A stretch of DNA of 5,603 nt from an uncultured Saprospiraceae bacterium (GTDB taxonomy: Bacteria > Bacteroidota > Bacteroidia > Chitinophagales > Saprospiraceae), in NCBI GenBank assembly GCA_937942465.1, contig CALDEO010000015.1:1-5603 (forward strand), in the 5' to 3' direction. Position 1 is the stretch's first letter, and the number at the start of each line of letters is the position of its first letter. The translations under genes and the position numbers were made by a program. Positions 1 through 5,562 of the stretch are shown here, one piece after another. The notes beneath the pieces are model-generated. The model was not told the DNA's origin, did not search any database, and saw only the letters and a program-made list of their open reading frames with translations.

Positions 1-39
1 AGCATCAGATCCATCGGCAAGAGCTATTGTACCACCATC
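1..39 (-). repeat. Repeat unit 3 of the secreted protein, first 13 codons only
   Basis: The last 13 residues visible (461-473, DGGTIALADGSDA) match the start of unit 2 residue for residue, so the array continues past the left edge. The total number of units cannot be told from this window. Confidence 0.85.
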
Positions 40-1419
40 TACTTGATTTCTAGTTACGGTTATTGGGTTTGATAGATCATAACAACCTATTAGATCATTG
101 GCATTATTACCAACGGCAGCACCTTCAAGACCATCCTCGAAAGCTAGATACCATATAAGACAAGTACCTGGTCCTGCCGGATCTAAGTCAAATGGAGGAG
201 CTGCTGGCAATCCTAAGATATTGGCATCAGTGTCCGTGATTACCCAAGCGAAATTAGAGCCAGTAGCATCAACAACATTCACGTCAAGTGGGTCAGCAAT
301 ACCATCTATACATATGCTAGTGGCATCAGATCCATCAGCAAGAGCTATTGTACCGCCATCTGCTTGATTTCTAGTTACGGTTATTGGGTTAGATAGATCA
401 TAACAACCGATTAGATCATTGGCATTATTACCAACGGCAGCACCTTCAAGACCATCCTCGAAAGCTAGATACCATATAAGACAAGTACCTGGTCCAGCAG
501 GATCTAAGTCAAAAGGTGGAGCAGCGGGGAGACCTAGAATGTTACCATCTGTGTCTGTGATTACCCAAGCGGTATTGGTGCTGAGGTCACCCACTACGTT
601 TACATTAAGCGGATCTGGTGTGCCATCGACACATATCGTTGTTGCATCTGTACCGTCATCTAGTGATATGGTGCCAGCATCTTCATCGCAAGGTAGTTGA
701 GGCAATTGATCAAATCCGATTTGATCAATTATAAATGAGTTTATGTTACCATTTGCTATATTCAGCGAGTCAAAGTCAGCTAAGAAAAAGAGACTTACTG
801 TATCAGTACCTGTAGTTACATCTGCGTTTATATTAACAGGGATTTCAAAAAATGTATAGTCTGTGTTATTGGCATAGAGTGTATCAAGAGCATATGCTTT
901 GATCTCGCTGAGATCTGCAAGGTCTTGCGGCACGTAAGTCCTATCTGTAAATGATGCCAATACGAATAGAGTATCCCCTTCAGTCAGGTTGCCTTCATAT
1001 TTGTAGTATCCAGTTAGTGTTTCTGGTAATTCAGCAATTGCGAAAGCGCCAAAAATATCTGCAGCATTAAGGAAGTCATCACCCTTAAGTGCAACTGCAT
1101 ATTCAGAGTTGTTAGCTCCACCTTGGTATCGTGTAGTACCATTGGCGCTACTAAAAAACGCTTCAATTTCGTCACCACCTAGAACAAATTCCCCAAATAA
1201 GTATCCTAAAAATAAAGAAGAAAACCTCAATACAGATACATACCCGTCTGGTGAGATGGTCGTACTATCTGGAAAATTCTGGTCGAATGCTTCGTTGTAG
1301 GTAGGTGTTACGTCGATCCATTCTTCAAAATCACCGTTGGGAGCGGCTATTTGAGCTTGTAGCGATGGCGTCAAAAAACATGCAATAATGCATATCAATG
1401 AAAGTAGTGTTTTTTTCAT
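1..1419 (-). CDS. Large secreted repeat protein, N-terminal part (runs off left edge)
   Basis: The minus-strand frame stays open from an ATG at 1419 to the window edge, giving 473 codons with no stop, so the 3' end is missing. Residues 1-22 form a type I signal peptide: Lys-Lys start, hydrophobic core, cleavage likely after Leu-Gln-Ala before Gln23. A Cys at 14 could be read as a weak lipobox, but the later site fits better. Residues ~23-243 make an acidic, beta-rich domain that starts APNGDFEEW and ends near FIIDQIGF. This resembles the carbohydrate-binding or jelly-roll-like leading domains of Bacteroidota secreted proteins; I cannot name the family firmly. From residue 247, 107-residue tandem units begin (247-353, 354-460, third unit cut at 473). 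Each carries a Cys-Val/Ile-Asp-Gly motif, WVITDTD, GTCLIWYLAFEDG and GCYDLSNPI. Such proteins usually end in a type IX secretion sorting domain, which would lie outside this window. Likely cell surface or exported; function unknown (adhesion is a guess). Confidence 0.85.
   Translation of the reverse strand, partial: MKKTLLSLICIIACFLTPSLQAQIAAPNGDFEEWIDVTPTYNEAFDQNFPDSTTISPDGYVSVLRFSSLFLGYLFGEFVLGGDEIEAFFSSANGTTRYQGGANNSEYAVALKGDDFLNAADIFGAFAIAELPETLTGYYKYEGNLTEGDTLFVLASFTDRTYVPQDLADLSEIKAYALDTLYANNTDYTFFEIPVNINADVTTGTDTVSLFFLADFDSLNIANGNINSFIIDQIGFDQLPQLPCDEDAGTISLDDGTDATTICVDGTPDPLNVNVVGDLSTNTAWVITDTDGNILGLPAAPPFDLDPAGPGTCLIWYLAFEDGLEGAAVGNNANDLIGCYDLSNPITVTRNQADGGTIALADGSDATSICIDGIADPLDVNVVDATGSNFAWVITDTDANILGLPAAPPFDLDPAGPGTCLIWYLAFEDGLEGAAVGNNANDLIGCYDLSNPITVTRNQVDGGTIALADGSDA
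40..360 (-). repeat. Repeat unit 2 of the secreted protein (321 bp, 107 aa)
   Basis: Second complete unit, residues 354-460, starting Asp-Gly-Gly-Thr-Ile-Ala-Leu. Bases 89-174 here are identical to bases 410-495 in unit 1, an 86-base exact match that includes synonymous positions. That points to recent duplication or ongoing gene conversion, not just protein-level conservation. Three cysteines as in unit 1. Confidence 0.9.
361..681 (-). repeat. Repeat unit 1 of the secreted protein (321 bp, 107 aa)
   Basis: First complete unit, residues 247-353, beginning Asp-Ala-Gly-Thr-Ile and ending Thr-Arg-Asn-Gln-Ala. It contains three cysteines, and one more Cys lies just before it (LPCDED). The unit aligns without gaps to unit 2 at a period of exactly 321 bases. 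The first half of the unit (residues ~247-300) differs at several positions from unit 2, while the second half is almost unchanged. Confidence 0.9.
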
Positions 1420-1491
1420 ATGAGTATGATTTAAAGATTAAGTAGTATGACTATAGTATGCAGTTTTCTCTACTATGGTTGCCTAGGCTCT

Positions 1492-1782
1492 TTATCTTTT
1501 TGAAATCTTGTTGTTATTGATATGCCCCTGTCTACTGCATCTATGGCGACCTTCTTCAAAACTTCGCTTCTTGAGATGTTTGGTAGATCTACCCTGTACA
1601 CGAGCTCTCCACATCCTCCAACTACTTGCTTTCATCTCGCGACGCATGAGTTCGATAACTTCTTTTTCGGTCACGCCGAATTGCATTAATATAGCTTCAA
1701 AAGGGGTGCGATCTTCCCATGCCATTTCAATTATTCGATTGACATCTCGATCCGTCATTCCTTCTTTGTACTTTTTTGCCAT
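1492..1782 (-). CDS. DUF2805 / TIGR03643-type small protein
   Basis: A 96-residue basic protein with no signal peptide or membrane segment, so cytoplasmic. Residues 9-71 carry the hallmark pattern of the TIGR03643/DUF2805 family: TDRDVNRIIEMAWEDRTPFEAI, then QFGVTEKEVIELMR, then SSWRMWRARVQGRSTKH. The stretch at about 28-50 reads like a helix-turn-helix, so nucleic-acid binding is possible; the family's function is unknown to me. The usual length is roughly 70-80 residues; here a basic, hydrophilic tail of ~25 residues follows the conserved block (Lys/Arg/His/Asn-rich, one Cys at 82). The gene is divergent from the DUF2256 gene across 51 bases and belongs to the photolyase neighbourhood by position. 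Its stop lies 72 bases before the start of the downstream secreted-protein gene, and no clear terminator separates them. The start at 1782 puts eight residues before the conserved core, which is normal; Met9 is a possible alternative. Confidence 0.85.
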   Translation of the reverse strand: MAKKYKEGMTDRDVNRIIEMAWEDRTPFEAILMQFGVTEKEVIELMRREMKASSWRMWRARVQGRSTKHLKKRSFEEGRHRCSRQGHINNNKISKR

Positions 1783-1833
1783 ATATGATTAACCATTTTT
1801 CGTTTATGAGGTTTATAGAAAAGCGATATCATT
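1783..1833. promoter_or_regulatory. Divergent intergenic region, probable shared control region
   Basis: These 51 bases separate two divergently transcribed small genes, so promoters for both directions must lie here or reach into the neighbouring coding ends. The stretch is AT-rich, with a run of five T at the centre-left and an A-rich segment before the plus-strand start. I find no exact match to the Bacteroidota -7 element (TAnnTTTG) on either strand and no convincing Shine-Dalgarno for either gene. The call rests on gene geometry alone. Confidence 0.35.
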
Positions 1834-1974
1834 ATGAAAAAATCTTATCTACCCGAAAAAATATGTATTGTATGCCTTCGACCATTCAAATGGAGAAAAA
1901 AATGGGAACGCGTATGGGATGAGGTTAAGTATTGCTCTGAAAAGTGCCGCAGGAATAAAAATAATACGAATTGA
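1834..1974 (+). CDS. DUF2256 family protein, small zinc-ribbon-like
   Basis: A 46-residue ORF starting [18 protein letters not shown] and ending NKNNTN. It matches the DUF2256 pattern: a short Lys-rich start, LPEKICIVC, then [24 protein letters not shown]. Four cysteines (11, 14, 34, 38; spacing C-x2-C-x19-C-x3-C) look like a single zinc-binding site of ribbon or treble-clef type. The tryptophan/arginine-rich middle and very basic charge suggest contact with nucleic acid or an acidic partner; that is inference. DUF2256 is often found beside photolyase/cryptochrome-like genes, as here, with the photolyase start 78 bases downstream on the same strand. No Shine-Dalgarno is seen, as is common in Bacteroidota. 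The size and cysteine pattern fit the family fully, so the gene seems intact. Confidence 0.88.
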   Translation: MKKSYLPEKICIVCLRPFKWRKKWERVWDEVKYCSEKCRRNKNNTN

Positions 1975-1990
1975 GTGGCTCATTTCGTAT
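1964..1990 (+). other. Hairpin over the DUF2256 stop codon
   Basis: Arms 1964-1975 and 1979-1990 pair over 12 positions with one T-T mismatch (1971/1983) and a three-base TGG loop. The left arm contains the TGA stop of DUF2256 (1972-1974). No T-run follows, so it is not a standard terminator. It sits between DUF2256 and the photolyase and just before the purine-rich GGGAG at 1993-1997. It could be an attenuator, a processing site, or a translation-coupled structure; its function is not shown by the sequence. Confidence 0.5.
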
Positions 1991-2052
1991 AAGGGAGCAG
2001 TAGTGTAATGATTATTTGCTTACGCGAATTTAAAAAAGATAAGAAAACCAAT

Positions 2053-3582
2053 ATGAAATTAAGACTTATCCTAGGTGACCAGCTTAACTACAATCATTCT
2101 TGGCTGTCGACTTCGGACGAACAGACCGTATACTTTATGGCGGAGATGCGTCAAGAGACGGACTATGTCAAACACCATATCCAAAAGGTGGTTGCATTTT
2201 TCTTGTCTATGAGGTCATTTGCTCAGAAGCAAATAGAAAATGGGCATCGAGTCATATATTATCAATTAGACAATCCTGATAATCTACACAGTCTAGTAGC
2301 TAATATTAAGAGTGTAATAGATAAAGAAGGTGTTACATCATTTGAGTATCAACTTCCTGACGAGTATCGTCTAGATCAGCAATTGAGTCAACTTGCGGAG
2401 TCTCTAGATATCCCCGTGAAAGCTTGCGATACAGAGCATTTTCTATCTGAGAGAGGCGACCTTGCAACGTTTTTTGAAGGGAAGAAAACATACCTAATGG
2501 AGTCGTTTTACAGGATGATGCGTAAGAAGTATGACATCATGATGGATGGAGTCCAACCAATAACTGGTAAGTGGAATTATGATGCAGATAATCGTAAAAA
2601 ACTACCAAAAAAGCATATTGTTCCAGCAGAGAAGTCATTTGCCCAAGAGGTTGCCGATATCGTGGTTATGATTGATGAGTCAGGGGTAGCGTATTTTGGT
2701 AATATTGATACGGATAAGTTTGTATGGGCAACGACGAGAGAGCAAGCACTAGAGCAATTGGAGCATTTCAATAAAACGTTTCTTCAAGACTTTGGTAACT
2801 ATCAAGATGCTATGCATACTGATGAGTGGTCACTATATCATTGCAGACTATCATTTGCAATGAATGCCAAAATATTAAGTCCCTTAGAAGTGATAGAGTC
2901 CGTTGTCACGGAATGGCATAGCAGACCTGATGATATATCGATCGCTCAGGTAGAGGGATTTGTAAGACAAATTTTAGGGTGGAGAGAGTATATGCGAGGT
3001 GTCTATTGGGCTCATATGCCGGAGTATGCATCACATAATTTCTTTGAGCATAAGCGTAGTCTGCCTTCATGGTTTTGGACAGGAGAGACGAAGATGAATT
3101 GTCTCAGCCATGCGATTAAGCAATCTCTTGACTACAGCTATGCACATCATATACAGCGTTTGATGATCACCGGCAACTTTGCCTTGCTTGCTGGTATAGA
3201 CCCCGACGAAGTAGATCAGTGGTACTTAGGTATATATATCGACGCTATTGAGTGGGTAGAGATCACCAATACAAGAGGTATGAGTCAGTTTGCCGATGGT
3301 GGTATTGTAGGTACGAAACCTTATGTCTCGTCAGCTAACTATATACATAAGATGAGTAACTACTGTAACTCGTGTCATTATGATCGCAAGGTAAGAGTAG
3401 GGGATAAGGCTTGTCCATTTAATAGTCTGTATTGGAATTTTTATGATCAGCATACTGATAAGCTGAGTAAAAACCCGAGAATCGGCATGATGTATCGTTT
3501 GTGGGCTAGAATGAAATCTGAGGATAAAACTGCTTTGCTGGAGCAGGCATCTTATTATTTGGACAGAATTGATGAGCTCTAG
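2053..3582 (+). CDS. Iron-sulfur (6-4) photolyase / cryptochrome-like protein (FeS-BCP, PhrB type)
   Basis: A 509-residue cytoplasmic flavoprotein of the deoxyribodipyrimidine photolyase-related family, predicted to repair UV (6-4) photoproducts with light. It starts MKLRLILGDQLN, the usual opening of the N-terminal alpha/beta antenna domain (~1-130). The helical FAD-binding domain fills the C-terminal half, with YAHHIQRLMITGNFALL and NTRGMSQFADGG as hallmark motifs. Four cysteines, Cys350, Cys438, Cys441 and Cys454, match the [4Fe-4S] ligands I recall for Agrobacterium PhrB, down to the numbering. His365-His366, Trp342, Trp390 and Tyr391 also fall at the PhrB positions for catalysis and electron transfer. 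That agreement is why I choose the ATG at 2053. An in-frame ATG at 2008 has a GGGAG ten bases before it but would add 15 charged residues not usual in the family. The family binds FAD and, in PhrB, a lumazine antenna; this was not tested here. It follows DUF2256 and is closed by a terminator at 3597. A regulatory cryptochrome role instead of repair cannot be excluded. Confidence 0.93.
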   Translation: MKLRLILGDQLNYNHSWLSTSDEQTVYFMAEMRQETDYVKHHIQKVVAFFLSMRSFAQKQIENGHRVIYYQLDNPDNLHSLVANIKSVIDKEGVTSFEYQLPDEYRLDQQLSQLAESLDIPVKACDTEHFLSERGDLATFFEGKKTYLMESFYRMMRKKYDIMMDGVQPITGKWNYDADNRKKLPKKHIVPAEKSFAQEVADIVVMIDESGVAYFGNIDTDKFVWATTREQALEQLEHFNKTFLQDFGNYQDAMHTDEWSLYHCRLSFAMNAKILSPLEVIESVVTEWHSRPDDISIAQVEGFVRQILGWREYMRGVYWAHMPEYASHNFFEHKRSLPSWFWTGETKMNCLSHAIKQSLDYSYAHHIQRLMITGNFALLAGIDPDEVDQWYLGIYIDAIEWVEITNTRGMSQFADGGIVGTKPYVSSANYIHKMSNYCNSCHYDRKVRVGDKACPFNSLYWNFYDQHTDKLSKNPRIGMMYRLWARMKSEDKTALLEQASYYLDRIDEL

Positions 3583-3596
3583 TAAGTACAATATAA

Positions 3597-3633
3597 AATG
3601 GAGAGCAGTAACTACTCTCCATTAGGTGTTTTT
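3597..3633 (+). terminator. Rho-independent terminator of the photolyase operon
   Basis: A perfect 9-bp stem (AATGGAGAG at 3597-3605 with CTCTCCATT at 3615-3623) encloses a nine-base loop. Five T residues follow at 3629-3633, six bases after the stem. It begins 15 bases after the photolyase stop codon. The T-run is slightly removed from the stem, but the place and the stem quality are convincing. Confidence 0.75.
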
Positions 3634-3960
3634 GCTTGCAATAAGTTCTCAATTTATTGTACTCAAATATATGTTGTTGAACCGAGTGAAATATTGGAAA
3701 GTTATTAATTGACCATATTAGTAGTGAAAGTGGTTAATTGATGTGTTCGGGTGTATTATTGTTTATTTACAGGTTTTTAAGTACTTGTTGATCCGAACTG
3801 GTATAAAAGTCATAGAGTTTTTTGAATTAAAAACACAAAGCACCTACTTAATCAGGATTGTGTAAAATGTAATTAGTTAAAGTTGTTATTATAACTGCAC
3901 ATCATGATGTTTTTTTGTATTTTTTGATATTTTTACAGTAAAAGAATTTAAACCAGTCGT
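3634..3960. other. AT-rich intergenic region upstream of the response regulator
   Basis: I find no gene in these 327 bases. The region must carry the promoter of the response regulator. Near 3910-3940 there are long T-runs; the segment TATTTTTTG at 3919-3927 is one base too long for the Bacteroidota -7 consensus. A weak 6-bp AT stem lies at 3817-3834 and a ten-base palindrome CATCATGATG at 3900-3909, followed by seven T. An eight-base direct repeat, TTAATTGA, occurs at 3705 and 3734. None of these is strong enough to be called a defined site. Confidence 0.5.
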
Positions 3961-4665
3961 ATGAGAATAGCATTGCTTGAAGACGACCCTGAATATTTAG
4001 AAATAATCGTTAAATTACTTAGTGATTTAGGATATCAAGATGTTCATTGTTTCCTTAGTATAAAAGAAGTAGAAGATTACAAAGACCTATCTAAAGTAGA
4101 TCTTCTTATATCAGATTACTTTTTTGGTAACGGAGTGACGGTATCTGATTTGTTACTCACCAACACTTTAGCTAAGCGAACAAAAGTCATCATTGTAACC
4201 AACTATTTTGAACAAGCGGTGTATGAAGAATTAGGGAAAATCAGGAAGTTCTTTTTCCTGAAAAAAGGGTTTCATAAATTGGAACTTAGAAATGCAATCG
4301 ATACAACACTTTATTCTAATCCAGAAGAGTCTAGTTTTGAATTATTTGAAGGTAGGTTCTTTGTGAAAGTTGGAAATTCATTGAAACCTGTGGATCTGAA
4401 TGAAGTTACTTTTCTCGAAGTAGATGGTAAGTACGTAAATATAAATTTAAAAGACCAAAAGGCTTATGCTATAAGATCAACTCTGACTGAGATTGAATAT
4501 AAGCTTCCCCATAAATTTATAAGAATTCATGCTGCATATATCATTAATGAAAATTACATTGATGCGGTGTCGTTAAATGAAAAGGTAGTAACAATCGGTA
4601 AAAAGCAGATTCCATACTCAAGAACTTTTAGAAGCGACTTTTTTGCGAGAATCGCCATAGCTTAG
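3961..4665 (+). CDS. LytTR-family response regulator
   Basis: A 234-residue two-component response regulator. Residues 1-~118 form a receiver domain: acidic pocket Glu7-Asp8-Asp9, phosphoacceptor Asp52 (LLISDYFFGNG), conserved Thr80 (VIIVTN) and Lys101 (FFLKKG). The usual Pro after the phosphoacceptor loop is absent. Residues ~127-232 form a LytTR DNA-binding domain, with VTFLEVDGKYVNI, the HKFIRIHAAYIIN motif and IPYSRTFRSDFF. Length and order fit the LytTR class common in Bacteroidota, whose partner is usually a membrane histidine kinase of the LytS/YehU type. No kinase is in the window: 378 bases without a gene lie before it and more than 900 after it, so it is an orphan here. It should act in the cytoplasm as a transcription regulator; its targets are unknown. 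By counting a few 60-base stretches, its GC is about 28-35 %, lower than most of the photolyase gene. The start is the only sensible ATG, since the receiver domain begins directly (MRIALLEDD); no Shine-Dalgarno is seen. Confidence 0.92.
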   Translation: MRIALLEDDPEYLEIIVKLLSDLGYQDVHCFLSIKEVEDYKDLSKVDLLISDYFFGNGVTVSDLLLTNTLAKRTKVIIVTNYFEQAVYEELGKIRKFFFLKKGFHKLELRNAIDTTLYSNPEESSFELFEGRFFVKVGNSLKPVDLNEVTFLEVDGKYVNINLKDQKAYAIRSTLTEIEYKLPHKFIRIHAAYIINENYIDAVSLNEKVVTIGKKQIPYSRTFRSDFFARIAIA

Positions 4666-4758
4666 GTTTCAATTCGTAATGGAGGCATCAAGCTATTTGT
4701 GCTGGAGAATGTATTGTATATATTTCGTGTTATTTCGAGCTATATGTACTTTTTTGGA

Positions 4759-4775
4759 TGCAGTAATGAACTGCA
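4759..4775 (+). other. Small hairpin downstream of the response regulator
   Basis: TGCAGT (4759-4764) pairs with ACTGCA (4770-4775) around a five-base loop. A run of five T lies at 4792-4796, 16 bases further on, which is too far for a normal intrinsic terminator. It is the nearest hairpin to the regulator's stop, 93 bases away, so it may take part in 3'-end formation, but the evidence is weak. Confidence 0.25.
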
Positions 4776-4920
4776 ATGAGTAACTGCTAGATTTTTGTAA
4801 TTTGAGGGTTAAGTGGTTTTTGGCTTGAAAAGAGCTAAAAAAATAGAATACCATGTATTTGATTATAAATAGCTGTCAGGAGCTTTTATTATTTAGAATA
4901 CAAGGTTGATGAATTATTGA

Positions 4921-4974
4921 TAATCTCAGATAACGATAATTCATTAATTTAATGAATAAATTGTTATTAGATTA
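4921..4974. repeat. Long imperfect inverted repeat, 54 bases
   Basis: The core is a perfect 9-bp inverted repeat with one spacer base (ATTCATTAA at 4939-4947, TTAATGAAT at 4949-4957). Pairing resumes outside it: ATAAC (4930-4934) with GTTAT (4963-4967), and TAATCT (4921-4926) with AGATTA (4969-4974), separated by small bulges. Three separate paired blocks in the right order make chance less likely, although the region is very AT-rich. No T-run follows on either side, so it is not a clear terminator. It could be an RNA structure, a protein-binding palindrome or a short mobile-repeat relic. Confidence 0.45.
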
Positions 4975-5068
4975 GCGCTTATATTTCCTCTGTATAAAAG
5001 TAAAATAGGTAGTGAAAATCAAGTCTTTTATTTCTGTATAGTTAATTTTATTTTTTGCATATTAAATT

Positions 5069-5103
5069 ACTTAACTTGTTATTTATCAGTTAGTTAAGTT
5101 TTT
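5069..5103 (+). terminator. Terminator-like hairpin with no gene directly before it
   Basis: ACTTAACT (5069-5076) pairs perfectly with AGTTAAGT (5092-5099) around a 15-base loop, and a run of five T (5099-5103) begins at the last stem base. The stem has only two G-C pairs and the loop is long, so it would be a weak terminator. It faces the plus strand, more than 400 bases after the response regulator's stop. Confidence 0.35.
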
Positions 5104-5520
5104 ATTTGCTTTACGTCGATAATTAAAATAAACGAGGTGATTGGAGGTGTTTAAGAGTAGTTGTTGTCAAGATGAATCAATTCTAATTTCTGTAAGTTTT
5201 ACCTCTGTTCTTCATTCACTTGAAAATGTACTCATTTGGTAGTCAATATGATTGTGTATAAAGTAGTTTATAAGTATTAAATCTACCTCAATTTCACGTA
5301 ATTATTTAATCTGTATAACCGTGACTTACTGTTCTATCTTGGGTATGTAATTTGAGAAAAGGGACTAAGTGGTTAAAAAATGGGTATATATAGTTATTTA
5401 ATGAATTTAAAGTGTTACTGTGTATTATGGGTGTATTTTGGGGCATAGTAAGTACAATTTCAATACATTAAGAAAATTCGTAATATGTTTGTTAGTACCT
5501 TTACTCGATATTGACTCGGA

Positions 5521-5552
5521 TTGAGAACCGATTCAATTTGTCCATACTTTTG
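5521..5552 (+). promoter_or_regulatory. Bacteroidota-type promoter reading right, out of the window
   Basis: TTG at 5521-5523 is followed, after 21 bases, by TACTTTTG at 5545-5552, an exact match to the Bacteroidota -7 pattern TAnnTTTG at an acceptable distance from the -33 TTG. Transcription would begin near 5558-5562 and run out of the window, so the gene served is not visible. In AT-rich DNA such matches also arise by chance. Confidence 0.4.
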
Positions 5553-5562
5553 TATGGATAAA
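5537..5562. repeat. 11-bp palindrome centred on the -7 element
   Basis: The arms 5537-5547 and 5552-5562 are reverse complements over 11 positions (one G-T pair) around a TTTT centre; the inner seven pairs, TCCATAC with GTATGGA, are perfect. No T-run follows on either strand, so it is not a terminator. The centre coincides with the TACTTTTG box, which would suit an operator for a dimeric repressor. A hairpin at the start of a transcript is the other reading. Confidence 0.45.

Noticed and set aside
98..700. Two plus-strand open frames (98-367 and 419-700) with the same N-terminal sequence
   Set aside because: They are the antisense of the tandem repeats in the minus-strand secreted protein; their similarity simply reflects the 321-base period.
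1109..1300. Plus-strand open frame of 63 codons
   Set aside because: Lies wholly antisense to the secreted protein's N-terminal domain and looks like no known protein.
1449..1480. Possible stem between the DUF2805 and secreted-protein genes as a terminator
   Set aside because: The pairing depends on wobble pairs that become mismatches on the minus-strand transcript, and no T-run follows.
1508..1792. Plus-strand open frame of 94 codons
   Set aside because: Antisense of the DUF2805 gene, whose minus-strand product has clear family motifs.
2008..2052. Longer photolyase start at 2008 with GGGAG upstream
   Set aside because: It would add 15 charged residues before the normal family start, and key residues match PhrB numbering only from 2053; Bacteroidota rarely depend on a Shine-Dalgarno.
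2577..2771. Minus-strand open frame of 64 codons
   Set aside because: Shadow of the photolyase frame, with no protein-like features.
3331..3591. Minus-strand open frame of 86 codons
   Set aside because: Shadow of the photolyase C-terminus, which there contains the essential cluster cysteines.
3705..3741. Direct repeat TTAATTGA (two copies, 29 bases apart) as a LytTR binding site
   Set aside because: Spacing is larger than the usual roughly two-turn arrangement and the 8-mer is easy to find by chance in such AT-rich DNA.
3900..3916. Palindrome CATCATGATG followed by seven T as a terminator
   Set aside because: The palindrome leaves only a three-base-pair stem once a loop is formed, too short to terminate, and it lies upstream of the regulator's start.
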